Part shown: piece by piece, positions 8,229-17,008 of the stretch
Layout of the letters: every line of letters begins with the position of its first letter
How positions within the stretch are numbered: the first letter of the stretch is position 1
Assembly: GCA_026874595.1 (NCBI GenBank)
Contig: JAPPUL010000071.1
Location: 64,001 to 128,000, forward strand
Source: Sipunculus nudus
Taxonomy: Eukaryota; Annelida; Sipuncula; Golfingiida; Sipunculidae
Direction of reading: 5' to 3'
Length of the DNA stretch: 64,000 bases
Translations under genes and position numbers: made by a program
Notes under the pieces: generated by a model
The model's database searches: none
Told to the model about the DNA's origin: nothing
Seen by the model: the letters and a program-made list of their open reading frames with translations, nothing else

Positions 8229-9605
8229 ATGGATAATGGAAAAGTAAAAGAGCTAATTGCAATGTGCAAGCAACGTGGATATATATATCCGGGCTCACAA
8301 ATATATGGAGGGCTTTCAAACACATGGGACTACGGGCCATTGGGAGTTGAGCTTAAAAACAACGTAAAGCAACAGTGGTGGAAACACTTTGTAGAGAGGC
8401 GAGAAGATGTTGTTGGTCTTGACAGTGGTATTTTGCTACATCCGAAGGTTTGGGAGGCAAGTGGACATCTTAAATCGTTTAATGATCCATTAGTTGACTG
8501 CAAATCATGTAAAGAGCGTTTCAGAGCAGATCATATACTTGAAAACAAGTTAAAAACATCTGTTGAAGGTAAAACAAACGCCGAGTTAAACAAACTATTA
8601 AAAGATAATGATATCGGCTGTCCAAGCTGTGGGAATAAGGAACTAACGGAGAGTCGAGAATTCAATTTAATGTTCAAAACGTTTCAAGGAGTGATAGAAG
8701 AGAGTACAACAGAGTTATACATGAGGCCTGAGACGGCTCAGGGGATATTTGTTAACTTCAAAAATGTTTTAAGATCAAGTAGAAAGAAACTTCCGTTTGG
8801 TATAGCCCAAATAGGCAAAGCGTTTCGCAATGAGATAACGCCTGGTAATTTCACATATAGAACACGTGAGTTTGAACAAATGGAGATAGAATATTTTGTA
8901 AAACCGAACGAGGAGTCAAAATACTTTGATGAATGGGTTAATGAATCTATGAATTGGTTTTTGAGTTTGTCAATAGATAAAAATAATTTAAGGTTACGGG
9001 AGCATGGCAAGGAGGAGTTATCTCACTATTCAAATAAGACGCTAGATATAGAATATAAGTTTCCGTTTGGCTGGGGAGAACTTGAGGGTATAGCGTCGAG
9101 GGGAGATTATGATTTAAGACAACATGAGGCTTTCGGGCAAGAGGAATTACACTATAAAGATCCGCAAAGCGATGAAACATATATACCGTATGTAGTAGAA
9201 CCCTCGTTTGGAGTAGACAGAACGATACTAACCTTTTTACTAGATGCGTATAAAGAGGAAGAGGCAGGAGCTACCAAACGTCGGATATTGAAGTTAAACA
9301 GGCGGCTCTCGCCAATAAAGGCCGGAATACTACCATTAAAGCGCAACGAAGTAGAAATAGTCAAAACAGCAAAAAGACTAAGCCAAACACTAAGCCAAAG
9401 CGGCTATTCAGTGCAATATGACGACACAGGCAGTATAGGAAAACTATATAGGCGTCAAGATGAGATAGGCACACCATTTTGTATAACGGTTGATTATGAT
9501 AGTTTAAAAGATGAGAGTATAACCATAAGGGAGCGAGACAGTATGAGACAGGAGAGGATAAAGCTTAATAAGGTGAGTGAGTATCTAGCTGAGAATCTAG
9601 TTTAA
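8229..9605 (+). CDS. glyS: Glycyl-tRNA synthetase, homodimeric class II type
   Basis: Charges tRNA-Gly. Motifs: GYIYPGSQIYGGLSNTWDYG at the N-terminus, class II motif 2 around GKAFRNEITPGNFTYRTREF, FGVDRT (motif 3 area), and a C-terminal anticodon-binding domain (AGILPLK to the end). About 458 residues, the size of the single-subunit eukaryote/Gram-positive type rather than the alpha2-beta2 enzyme. Two CxxC pairs (CKSC, CPSC) suggest a bound zinc in the insertion. The frame opens at TTG 8217, but ATG 8229 has GAGGGTG just upstream and is preferred. Separated by 26 bp from the next gene, so probably cotranscribed. Confidence 0.95.
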   Translation: MDNGKVKELIAMCKQRGYIYPGSQIYGGLSNTWDYGPLGVELKNNVKQQWWKHFVERREDVVGLDSGILLHPKVWEASGHLKSFNDPLVDCKSCKERFRADHILENKLKTSVEGKTNAELNKLLKDNDIGCPSCGNKELTESREFNLMFKTFQGVIEESTTELYMRPETAQGIFVNFKNVLRSSRKKLPFGIAQIGKAFRNEITPGNFTYRTREFEQMEIEYFVKPNEESKYFDEWVNESMNWFLSLSIDKNNLRLREHGKEELSHYSNKTLDIEYKFPFGWGELEGIASRGDYDLRQHEAFGQEELHYKDPQSDETYIPYVVEPSFGVDRTILTFLLDAYKEEEAGATKRRILKLNRRLSPIKAGILPLKRNEVEIVKTAKRLSQTLSQSGYSVQYDDTGSIGKLYRRQDEIGTPFCITVDYDSLKDESITIRERDSMRQERIKLNKVSEYLAENLV

Positions 9606-9631
9606 CTTTAGTTGTTGGAAGAAAGTGGTTT

Positions 9632-10189
9632 ATGAGTAAAAACATTGTTGCATTGGTGGGACTTGCAGGGAGTGGTAAATCGCTTGCAAGTAAACATTTT
9701 GAGAGCAGAGGGTACAAGCGAGTATATTTTGGCAAGTTAACGCTTGAAGAGTTAAAGCGCAGGGGTAAGGCTATAACGCCTGAAAACGAGAAGGAAGTGC
9801 GTGAGGGCATAAGAGCAGAACATGGGATGGGAGCTTATGCACTTTTGTCTTCAGGGGAGATAGATAATTTATTAAGTGCCGGTCAAAAGGTAATAATAGA
9901 TGGTCTTTACAGTTTGTCAGAATATAAGATTTTAAAGCAAAGATATAGAGAGGAACTTTTTGTACTAGCGTTATACAGCCCTAAGGAGCTAAGGTACAAA
10001 AGGCTATATAAAAGGGAAAGTCGCCCATTAAAAGAAGAAGAAGTAGATAAAAGAGACATTGAAGAGGTAGAAAAAATAGAAAAAGGCGGCCCGATAGCGC
10101 TTGCAGACTACACATTATTAAACGAAAGTGAAGGGAAAGATAAGTTAGATGAGTCTTTAGATAATGTTTGCAGGAGGTATAAACTATAG
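9632..10189 (+). CDS. P-loop nucleotide kinase, UPF0200/dephospho-CoA-kinase-like
   Basis: 185 residues. Walker A is GLAGSGKS near the N-terminus. The pattern RPL....DKRDIEEVEKIEKGGPIALADYTL.NE near the C-terminus resembles the UPF0200 proteins known mostly from archaea and, more distantly, CoaE and adenylate/cytidylate kinases. Substrate unknown. Lies between glyS and a DUF116 gene in the same direction. A true dephospho-CoA kinase is possible but the CoaE lid motifs are not evident. Confidence 0.6.
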   Translation: MSKNIVALVGLAGSGKSLASKHFESRGYKRVYFGKLTLEELKRRGKAITPENEKEVREGIRAEHGMGAYALLSSGEIDNLLSAGQKVIIDGLYSLSEYKILKQRYREELFVLALYSPKELRYKRLYKRESRPLKEEEVDKRDIEEVEKIEKGGPIALADYTLLNESEGKDKLDESLDNVCRRYKL

Positions 10190-10357
10190 AGCTATAGTAA
10201 ACTAATAAAGTTGACCTAGATAAAAATGCTTGTTATCTTATTACCTTACAGTTTATAGGATAAACAGTTTATATTAAAAAAAACTAAGAACAATGTGCTA
10301 GTTAGCCAAAAGACTTTTTCTAGTAACAGGCGCAAATTGAGAAGAGCCGGGCATTGA

Positions 10358-10392
10358 GGGTAACATATGGGGGTAACATATGGGGGTAACAT
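10358..10392 (+). repeat. 13-bp tandem repeat, 2.7 copies, at a start codon
   Basis: GGGTAACATATGG is repeated head to tail and then cut short. Each full copy holds a GGG/ATG pair, so the array offers an ATG at 10367, another out of frame at 10380, and then an in-frame GTG at 10394. It therefore blurs the translation start of the DUF116 gene. Confidence 0.9.
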
Positions 10393-11236
10393 CGTGAACA
10401 AAGAAAAGACAGAATTAAAAATAGATAAAAACCAAAAGCTAAAAGGGAAAGAGGGCGAAGGAGGTGGTGAGCGGGTTAGGAAGCTTGGTACTGAGTGGGC
10501 TTCATGGGATGGAGCTGTAAATGCTAGAGTTGACACACCAAAACATACATTTTTGTTTTTCGCATTTATAGCAGTACTTATATTTATAGGGATAAGCTAT
10601 ACAGTATATTATTTAATCGAGCCAAGACTTAATGAACTTGGCGAGAATATATCTTTAATATTCTTCATAGGCTTTATATTAGTTGCCCTATACCTATTAA
10701 CAAATTATCTGCTTTTATTACTAGCTAGTTATACAAAAACAAATATCTCCTCAAGATGGAAAGTTAATTTAAAAGTCCTAAACTATATATTAGATAAAGT
10801 ATTTGCTATTGGAAAACTATTTAACTATAATAAGGACCGGCTTGGGAATTCGTTTGTGAAGGTAACAAACAAGTTATATTTACAAGGGCATAAAAGCCGA
10901 GGGCAAAGCAAGAGACTTTTGATATTGCTGCCTAGGTGCCTGACGAAAGACAATTACGAAAACATAAAACGGATAAGCAAGGAACACAACGTCGAACTTG
11001 CAATATGTGGAGGAGGGGAGGTTGCACGTAAGAAAGTAAAAGAATACCGGCCGAGTGAAATAATAGGAGTTGCCTGCGAGAGGGATTTAGTCAGCGGGAT
11101 AAAAGACGTTGGAGCTAAACTTCCAGTATACGGGATTCCCAACATAAGGCCAAACGGGCCCTGCCAAGATACATATATAAACGTAGAGGAGCTTGAGGAC
11201 ATAGTAAAATTATCTTTAAAAGGTCAAAGTACATAA
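10367..11236 (+). CDS. DUF116 family membrane protein
   Basis: 289 residues. A charged N-terminus is followed by two membrane segments (about residues 63-83 and 98-125). The soluble C-terminal DUF116 domain has ILLPRCLT, AICGGGEVARKKV, IIGVACERDLVSGI and PVYGIPNIRPNGPCQDT, with conserved cysteines that suggest metal or cofactor binding. The function of DUF116 is not established. The start is uncertain: ATG 10367 lies inside a 13-bp tandem repeat, and GTG 10394 has its own GGGGG upstream. Confidence 0.75.
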   Translation: MGVTYGGNIVNKEKTELKIDKNQKLKGKEGEGGGERVRKLGTEWASWDGAVNARVDTPKHTFLFFAFIAVLIFIGISYTVYYLIEPRLNELGENISLIFFIGFILVALYLLTNYLLLLLASYTKTNISSRWKVNLKVLNYILDKVFAIGKLFNYNKDRLGNSFVKVTNKLYLQGHKSRGQSKRLLILLPRCLTKDNYENIKRISKEHNVELAICGGGEVARKKVKEYRPSEIIGVACERDLVSGIKDVGAKLPVYGIPNIRPNGPCQDTYINVEELEDIVKLSLKGQST

Positions 11237-11380
11237 AAAAGATAAAGACATAAAAGAAATATAAAAGGAAACGGAGATAAAAATTATTATCTTTTAATGG
11301 GGGAAGGGTATGGAAGACTGATGCTAGTATGAGAGATTATTAAAGAGTATTTTTATATAGGATTTTTATAGAGGCTATAG

Positions 11381-12309
11381 ATGAATAAGGAGTTATTAGA
11401 GGTAAAAAAAAAGAGATAGATTTCTTTTTGAATAAGCATTTACCTTTGCCGAGTGCGGAAGGATATAACAAAGAGTTACTAGATGCGATACGTTACAGCG
11501 TGTTTGCAGGGGGCAAAAGGATACGACCGATATTAAGTATATTGGTAAAGAAGATGCTCTGTGGTGATGAATCTGGGATATACTATCCTGCCTGTGCGAT
11601 TGAGCTAATACATACGTATTCATTAATACATGATGACCTGCCAGCAATAGATAATGATGATTACAGACGAGGGAAAGAGAGTTGCCATAAGCGTTATGGC
11701 GAGGCGATTGCTCTACTGGCAGGGGATGGACTTTTAACACTTGCTTTTGACTGGCTAACAAGAGGAGGACAAGAAAGTAAACTAATATTGAAATTGATAC
11801 GTGAGGTAAGTAAGGCTTCTGGAATAGACGGGATGGTAGGGGGCCAGGTTCAAGATGTACTTATGACGAATGCAAAGGCAAAGGAAGGCAAAACAAACAT
11901 TCATAAAGATGAGAATGAGAAGATGTCAGATCTTGAGATACGGCTTGAATATATCCATAAGAAGAAGACGGGAGCATTAATACGAGCTTCAGTTTTAGTA
12001 GGAGCCTTATGCGGTGGTGGTGATGAGGAAGATATAAAAAGGCTTGGGCTTTTGGGAGATAAGATAGGACTTGGGTTTCAGATAGTGGATGACATACTTG
12101 ATGTAGAGGGGAATTTAAAAGAACTTGGCAAGCGTGAAGGTAAGGATGCGGCTATGAACAAGCTTACCTATCCCGCCTATTATGGGCTTGAAGAATCAAA
12201 AGCACGTGCTGGCAAGCTATTTGAACAGAGCAAAGATTTAATAGGAAGTTATAAGAATAATGAAGAGTTAAAAGATATGCTTGATATAATGTTTTTGAGG
12301 AAAAGTTAA
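11381..12309 (+). CDS. ispA: Farnesyl diphosphate synthase-like prenyltransferase, frameshifted at the 5' end
   Basis: Condenses isopentenyl diphosphate with allylic diphosphates. Motifs: GGKRIRP, the first aspartate-rich motif DDLPAIDNDD, GGQ.QDV, and the second one DDILD. The natural start appears to be ATG 11381 (MNKELLEV), but a run of nine A at 11404-11412 throws that frame into a TAG at 11417. The rest of the protein is in another frame, open from TTG 11428. One extra A, or two fewer, would join both parts into the expected N-terminus ahead of HLPLP. Without the first exon-like piece the enzyme would still have most of its core. Followed by dxs, the first enzyme of the same isoprenoid pathway. 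Confidence 0.88.
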
Positions 12310-12347
12310 CCTGAGTCCTACTTAAGGAGAGGCGGTAGGGAAAATTT

Positions 12348-12375
12348 ATAAGGATTTAAGAATAAGGATTTAAGA
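12348..12375 (+). repeat. 14-bp tandem duplication before dxs
   Basis: ATAAGGATTTAAGA occurs twice, ending four bases before the ATG of dxs. Each copy brings an AAGGA, so the ribosome-binding site has been doubled. Confidence 0.9.
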
Positions 12376-12379
12376 AAAG

Positions 12380-14347
12380 ATGAGTTATTTAGAGAAAATA
12401 AAAGGACCAGATGATGTTAAAAAGCTATCTACTCAGGAACTTGAATTACTTAGTATAGAGATTCGTGATTTTATAGAGGATGTAGTATTTAGAGTAGGCG
12501 GACATTTGTCTTCAAACTTAGGTGTAATTGAAATTAGCATTGCGCTGCATTATGTATTTGACTTTTTTGCAGATGATAAAATTGTATTTGATGTAAGTCA
12601 CCAAAGCTATCCTCACAAAATATTAACAGGGCGAAAAGATATTTTCCATACGCTAAGACAAAGACATGGACTTTGTGGTTTTACAGATCCTAAAGAAAAC
12701 AAAGCAGACACTTTTTTATTGGGGCATGCAGGGACCGCCCTATCCTTAAGTCTTGGGATAGCGTCAGGCAAAAGACTTAGTAGTATGGGAGGAAAGACAA
12801 TAGCTTTAGTAGGAGATGCAGCTTTAAGTGCAGGTATGTCCTTCGAAGCATTAAATCATGCAGGACATCTAAACGAAAATCTAATAGTTATATTAAATGA
12901 CAATGGGATGTCAATATCGCAATCAACGGGCTCCTTTGCCAAATATTTAAATAAAATAAGATTATCAAACTGTTATCAAGAGGCGCGAGAGGAAATAAAG
13001 TCTTTGGTAACAAAGATTCCCAAGCTTGGAGAATCCGTTAAGGAGGCCTTGGATAACTTGGCAACCGCAATAAAACGCCAGGTAGGAGTAGATGGACGTT
13101 TTTTCACGGCTCTTGACTTTGAATATTTTGGACCGTTTGATGGACATGATATATCTTTATTAATTGATAGCTTGAAATTAGTAAAGAATTTTAAAAAGCC
13201 TGTACTCTTACATATAATAACAAACAAAGGCAATGGACATAAAGATGCAATGAACAATCCGGAGAAGTTTCATGGCATAGCCCCTCCTCAAGTAAAAGAA
13301 GCAGTAAAAGAAAATAAGTTAGAAACTACCAAAAAAGAAATTGAACAAAACAAAAGCATAAAGCAAAGTGTAGAGGAGAGCATAGAGAAGGTAGCATTTA
13401 CAAATGTTTTTGCAGATAGTTTAGTTGCGATTGCCAAAAAAGATTTAAAAGTTATAGGGATAACAGCAGCAATGCCAGGAGGTACAGGGCTTTCTAAGTT
13501 TAAGGAACATTATCCAGACCGTTTTTTTGATGTTGCAATATGCGAACAACATGCACTCGGACTTGCCGCCGGACAAAGTTCAGCTGGCCTTAAGCCTGTA
13601 TGTGCAATATATTCGACATTCACGCAAAGGGCATATGACCAAATCTTTCAAGAGGTATGCTTAAATGCACGTCCTGTATTACTTGCAACAGACAGGGCAG
13701 GAGTTGTAGGTGAGGATGGGGCAACACATGCTGGGGTATTTGACATTAGTTTTTTGCGGTGCATGCCTAATATGGTATTAATGTCACCAAAGGACGGACT
13801 TGAACTTAAGGCTATGCTTGAATATACATTACGCTTAAATAAATATCCAACAAGCATAAGATTCCCTCGAGATAAGACCATAGCACCAAAAGATTATAAC
13901 CAAAGCACTGCAGATGAGATAGAGTTTGGGAAAGGCGAGGTTTTAAGACATGGTTGTGATATTGTACTTGTTGGGTATGGTCCTATGTCTTTAGTATGCC
14001 TTTTAGCGGCTGATATTCTTGCTGATATGAATATAAATGCAACTGTAATAAACCCACGCTTTGCAAAGCCCATAGATACTAAACTTGTAAGTTACGCTCT
14101 TGAACACAATTCATATATTATTACAGTTGAAGATCATAGTATTATTGGCGGGTTTGGGTCATGTTTTTTAGAGGAAGCAAATAAAATTAGTAAAGCATCA
14201 TTTAATCTATATATACATGGGGTACCGGATAAGTTTGTACCACATGGAAAAAGACAACAGATTCTAAAGGAGCTTAATTTGGATGTTGAAGGGATAGTTG
14301 AACTGACTAAGAAACTAATAAAAAAAGAAATAGAAATATTTAGATAA
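12380..14347 (+). CDS. dxs: 1-deoxy-D-xylulose-5-phosphate synthase
   Basis: Thiamine-dependent first step of the MEP isoprenoid pathway (pyruvate plus glyceraldehyde 3-phosphate). 655 residues. Motifs: SSNLGVIE, FDVSHQSYPHKIL, the thiamine-binding GDAALSAGMSFEALN..NDNGMS, and in the transketolase half DVAICEQHALGLAAG with the catalytic glutamate. Placed directly after ispA, so the operon makes prenyl diphosphates and then ctaB uses farnesyl diphosphate for heme O. Third-position base choice drifts from A/G in the 5' half to T-rich towards the 3' end. Its last 58 bases are copied 332 bp downstream. Confidence 0.96.
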   Translation: MSYLEKIKGPDDVKKLSTQELELLSIEIRDFIEDVVFRVGGHLSSNLGVIEISIALHYVFDFFADDKIVFDVSHQSYPHKILTGRKDIFHTLRQRHGLCGFTDPKENKADTFLLGHAGTALSLSLGIASGKRLSSMGGKTIALVGDAALSAGMSFEALNHAGHLNENLIVILNDNGMSISQSTGSFAKYLNKIRLSNCYQEAREEIKSLVTKIPKLGESVKEALDNLATAIKRQVGVDGRFFTALDFEYFGPFDGHDISLLIDSLKLVKNFKKPVLLHIITNKGNGHKDAMNNPEKFHGIAPPQVKEAVKENKLETTKKEIEQNKSIKQSVEESIEKVAFTNVFADSLVAIAKKDLKVIGITAAMPGGTGLSKFKEHYPDRFFDVAICEQHALGLAAGQSSAGLKPVCAIYSTFTQRAYDQIFQEVCLNARPVLLATDRAGVVGEDGATHAGVFDISFLRCMPNMVLMSPKDGLELKAMLEYTLRLNKYPTSIRFPRDKTIAPKDYNQSTADEIEFGKGEVLRHGCDIVLVGYGPMSLVCLLAADILADMNINATVINPRFAKPIDTKLVSYALEHNSYIITVEDHSIIGGFGSCFLEEANKISKASFNLYIHGVPDKFVPHGKRQQILKELNLDVEGIVELTKKLIKKEIEIFR

Positions 14348-14952
14348 ATAAATTATGCTTAATCTTGGTTTGTCTTTGGTTTGTCTTTGTTATTTGTATT
14401 CGTTATTTGTCTTTGTTATTTGATTCGTTAGCTTTTTTTTTATAAAGAGCTATTTATAAAGGACTTATCAAAAAAGTTATGATCGCACATTATATTGAGC
14501 TTACAAAGCCACGTATTATCCTGCTTATAGTATTTAGTGGACTTACTGCGTTATTTGTAGAGGGGGAGTTTTTAAAAAATAATCTTTTACTCTCTATACT
14601 CTCTATTTTAATACTAGTTTATGGGATAATTACATTAACTAAGAAGCTCATACAAAAAGAAACAGAAATATTTAGATAAATAAATTATGCTTAATCTTGG
14701 TTTGTCTTTGGTTTGTCTTTGTTATTTGTATTCGTTATTTGTCTTTGTTATTTGATTCGTTAGCTTTTTTTTTATAAAGAGCTATTTATAAAGGACTTAT
14801 CAAAAAAGTTATGATCGCACATTATATTGAGCTTACAAAGCCACGTATTATGTTGCTTATAGTATTTAGTGGACTTACTGCGTTATTTGTAGAGGGGGAG
14901 TTTTTAAAAAATAATCTTTTACTCTCTGTTTTAATACTATTTGCTCTTTACC
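14290..14952 (+). repeat. 332-bp tandem duplication across the dxs-ctaB junction
   Basis: The end of dxs, the whole intergenic spacer and the first 140 or so bases of ctaB occur twice, offset exactly 332 bp (14291 and 14623 GGGATA; 14309 and 14641 AAGAA; ATG at 14479 and 14811). The spacer, about 130 bp, appears identical, while the copied dxs tail differs at several positions. Copy 1 of the ctaB start also contains an ACTCTCTAT doubling at 14589-14606. The spacer itself is built of short TTTGTCTTTGTTATTTG-type repeats. Confidence 0.95.
14479..14679 (+). pseudogene. Truncated ctaB start fused to a copied dxs tail
   Basis: A 66-codon frame. Residues 1-42 or so repeat the CtaB N-terminus (MIAHYIELTKPRI, one membrane segment). 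The last 18 residues (LTKKLIQKETEIFR) repeat the Dxs C-terminus. It is the by-product of the tandem duplication. It keeps the same leader as intact ctaB, so it could be translated into a small membrane peptide, but nothing argues for a function. Confidence 0.85.
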
Positions 14953-15668
14953 TAACGGGAGGCTGTGCAAACGCTTTAAATCAATACTTTGAACGTCATA
15001 TTGATGCTAAAATGTCAAGAACTAATAAACGACGTCCCCTACCTATGGGCATTATAACCCCCAGTTCGGCGCTAGCTTTTTCTATTTCTATAGGTTTAAT
15101 TGGTGTTTTTATCTTTGGTTATGTTTTCAATTTGCTAAGCGCTTTTCTGTCTCTTGCTACCATACTATTTTATAGCCTCTTCTATACCTTGTATCTAAAG
15201 CCTAATACCCCTCAGAATATAGTCATAGGCGGGATTGCAGGTTCTATGCCACCTGTAATCGTTTGGGCTGCTGTTAGAGGAGATGTAATGGATATTGTCC
15301 CATGGGCTTTGTTCTTTATAATTTTTCTTTGGACTCCTCCCCACTTTTGGATACTTGCGCTTTATTTTAAAGAAGATTACAAAATATCAGGTCTGCCTAT
15401 GTTACCTGTAATAAAAAATCAACACGATACTCTTAAAATTATTTTCATATATACCATAATCCTTGTCATATTCACCCTAGCATTTGCAATTACACAAGGA
15501 GTATTTTATATAATCGTATCTCTTATCTTAAACACTATTTTAATTTTAAAATCGTACAATGTCTTAAAAGATATGTCCAGAAGCCTACAGAAGAATCTCT
15601 TCCTTTACTCTCTCATCTACCTTTTCACTTTGTTTTCTGCTCTTATAATCGAAAATACTATCTTTTAA
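14811..15668 (+). CDS. ctaB: Heme O synthase (protoheme IX farnesyltransferase)
   Basis: Transfers farnesyl from farnesyl diphosphate to heme B, making heme O for heme-copper oxidases. 285 residues, multispanning. The prenyltransferase loop NALNQYFERHIDAKMSRTNKRRP (N...D..M.RT..RP) and the second loop DYKISGLPMLP with the HDTLK end are visible. Its presence implies an aerobic cytochrome oxidase elsewhere in the genome. Together with ispA and dxs it forms a short isoprenoid-to-heme run. Weak AAAGGA lies rather far (about 15 bases) before the ATG. Confidence 0.93.
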   Translation: MIAHYIELTKPRIMLLIVFSGLTALFVEGEFLKNNLLLSVLILFALYLTGGCANALNQYFERHIDAKMSRTNKRRPLPMGIITPSSALAFSISIGLIGVFIFGYVFNLLSAFLSLATILFYSLFYTLYLKPNTPQNIVIGGIAGSMPPVIVWAAVRGDVMDIVPWALFFIIFLWTPPHFWILALYFKEDYKISGLPMLPVIKNQHDTLKIIFIYTIILVIFTLAFAITQGVFYIIVSLILNTILILKSYNVLKDMSRSLQKNLFLYSLIYLFTLFSALIIENTIF

Positions 15669-15697
15669 AGATACTCCTTTGCCTATATTCTATATCG

Positions 15698-17008
15698 TTA
15701 AGCCATAATACGTTTGTAAAATGTGTTTGTAGCCCGCTCGTATACTATCTGCCCTTCTACTATTGTGTGTGTTGCAAAGCCTTTTAGCTTCTTACCTATA
15801 TATGGTGAGTTTTTACTTATCGAATGAAAAAAATCATCTCCTATTACAATCTCCAAGTTGGGATCTATAATCGTTATATCTGCTTTGCCACCCTTTCTTA
15901 ATTCCCCCCCCTCAACTTTTAACACTTTAGCAGGATTACTACTCAATTTACGGACCATTTGGCTTAAGCTAATTTCTTTCTTGCATACAAGATGTGTATA
16001 GATTAACGGTAAGGTCGTCTCAAGACCTATTACTCCATAAGGCGCATTTATAAATTCTGTGTCTTTCTCATTCGAAAGCCATGGTATATGTCCGCTTACT
16101 ATTACATCTATTACATCCTCCTTCAAACCCTTTATTAGTGCCTTTTTATCTTCATGGGTCCTTAAAGGTGGCGATATCTTTAAATTTGTATCATAATTTG
16201 AATTAATTAAATTCTCTTCCGTCAAAGTTAAGTGATAGGGCATTACTTCGCATGTCAACTTCAATCCCCTACATTTACCATATCTTATATGCTCAACCGA
16301 CTCCTTTGTTGATATTGTCTTTATATGAAGTCTTGAGTTTGTGAATTCGCAAAGCATTATATCTCTCATCACTTGCATATATTCTGCTATGTTAGGGATC
16401 CCTCTAAATCCAAGCAAGGTTGATACATATCCCTCATTCACACAACCGTCCTTTGATAATTCCATATTCTCACAATAACTTAATATCGGTAAATCATACA
16501 TTTTACAATATTCAAAGCCTTTTCGCATTATATTTGCATCCATAATCGTCATGTCTGTAAGCCCATATACTCCCGCTTGAAAAAGCCCGTATATATCGCT
16601 TAACTCCTCTCCTAAAAGTCCCTTTGTAAGTCCTCCTATTGGAAAGACTTTTACAAGCGATATCTCTTTTGCTCGACTAAGCACATATTTTACTCCCAGC
16701 TTATTGTCTATTACTGGACTTGTATGCGGCATGCACGCTATCCCGGTATACCCTCCTGCTGCTGCACTCTCCATTCCCGTCTTTATTGTCCCTATATCTT
16801 CTCGACCAGGCTCTCGTAATATCATATTCATATCTATTAATCCGGGACTTACTATCTTACCTCCTGCATCTATCTCATCCACCCCCTCTACCTTTCCAAG
16901 ACCCTTTTGCATTCGCAATATCCTGCCTCCACTTACCTCTATGTCTAATTTCTCCGCAAGTCCATTTGTCGGGCTTATAACTAATCCTCCCCTAATTACT
17001 AGACCCAT
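15698..17008 (-). CDS. Dihydroorotase-like protein lacking metal ligands (PyrC'-type)
   Basis: 436 residues, plainly homologous to type I dihydroorotase from end to end: GLIDMNMILREPG, YDTNLKISPPLRT, FINAPYGVIGLETTLPL. The metal-binding residues are replaced, however. The usual HxH of DxHxHLREPG is N and I here. The next histidine (HCED) is Y in SYCEN, HVST has become KTIST, and the catalytic aspartate of TDHAPH is G in SGHIPW. This predicts no dihydroorotase activity. Inactive homologues (PyrC') are known to act as structural partners of aspartate carbamoyltransferase in Pseudomonas, and pyrB overlaps this gene by 17 bp. A working dihydroorotase should lie elsewhere. Confidence 0.88.
   Translation of the reverse strand: MGLVIRGGLVISPTNGLAEKLDIEVSGGRILRMQKGLGKVEGVDEIDAGGKIVSPGLIDMNMILREPGREDIGTIKTGMESAAAGGYTGIACMPHTSPVIDNKLGVKYVLSRAKEISLVKVFPIGGLTKGLLGEELSDIYGLFQAGVYGLTDMTIMDANIMRKGFEYCKMYDLPILSYCENMELSKDGCVNEGYVSTLLGFRGIPNIAEYMQVMRDIMLCEFTNSRLHIKTISTKESVEHIRYGKCRGLKLTCEVMPYHLTLTEENLINSNYDTNLKISPPLRTHEDKKALIKGLKEDVIDVIVSGHIPWLSNEKDTEFINAPYGVIGLETTLPLIYTHLVCKKEISLSQMVRKLSSNPAKVLKVEGGELRKGGKADITIIDPNLEIVIGDDFFHSISKNSPYIGKKLKGFATHTIVEGQIVYERATNTFYKRIMA

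Noticed and set aside
10251-10265. GTTTAT/ATAAAC palindrome as an operator or terminator
   Set aside because: Six-base arms with a three-base loop in AT-rich sequence are expected by chance, and there is no U-tract.
14479-14679. A functional small membrane protein
   Set aside because: It is a simple product of the 332-bp tandem duplication (CtaB start plus Dxs tail).
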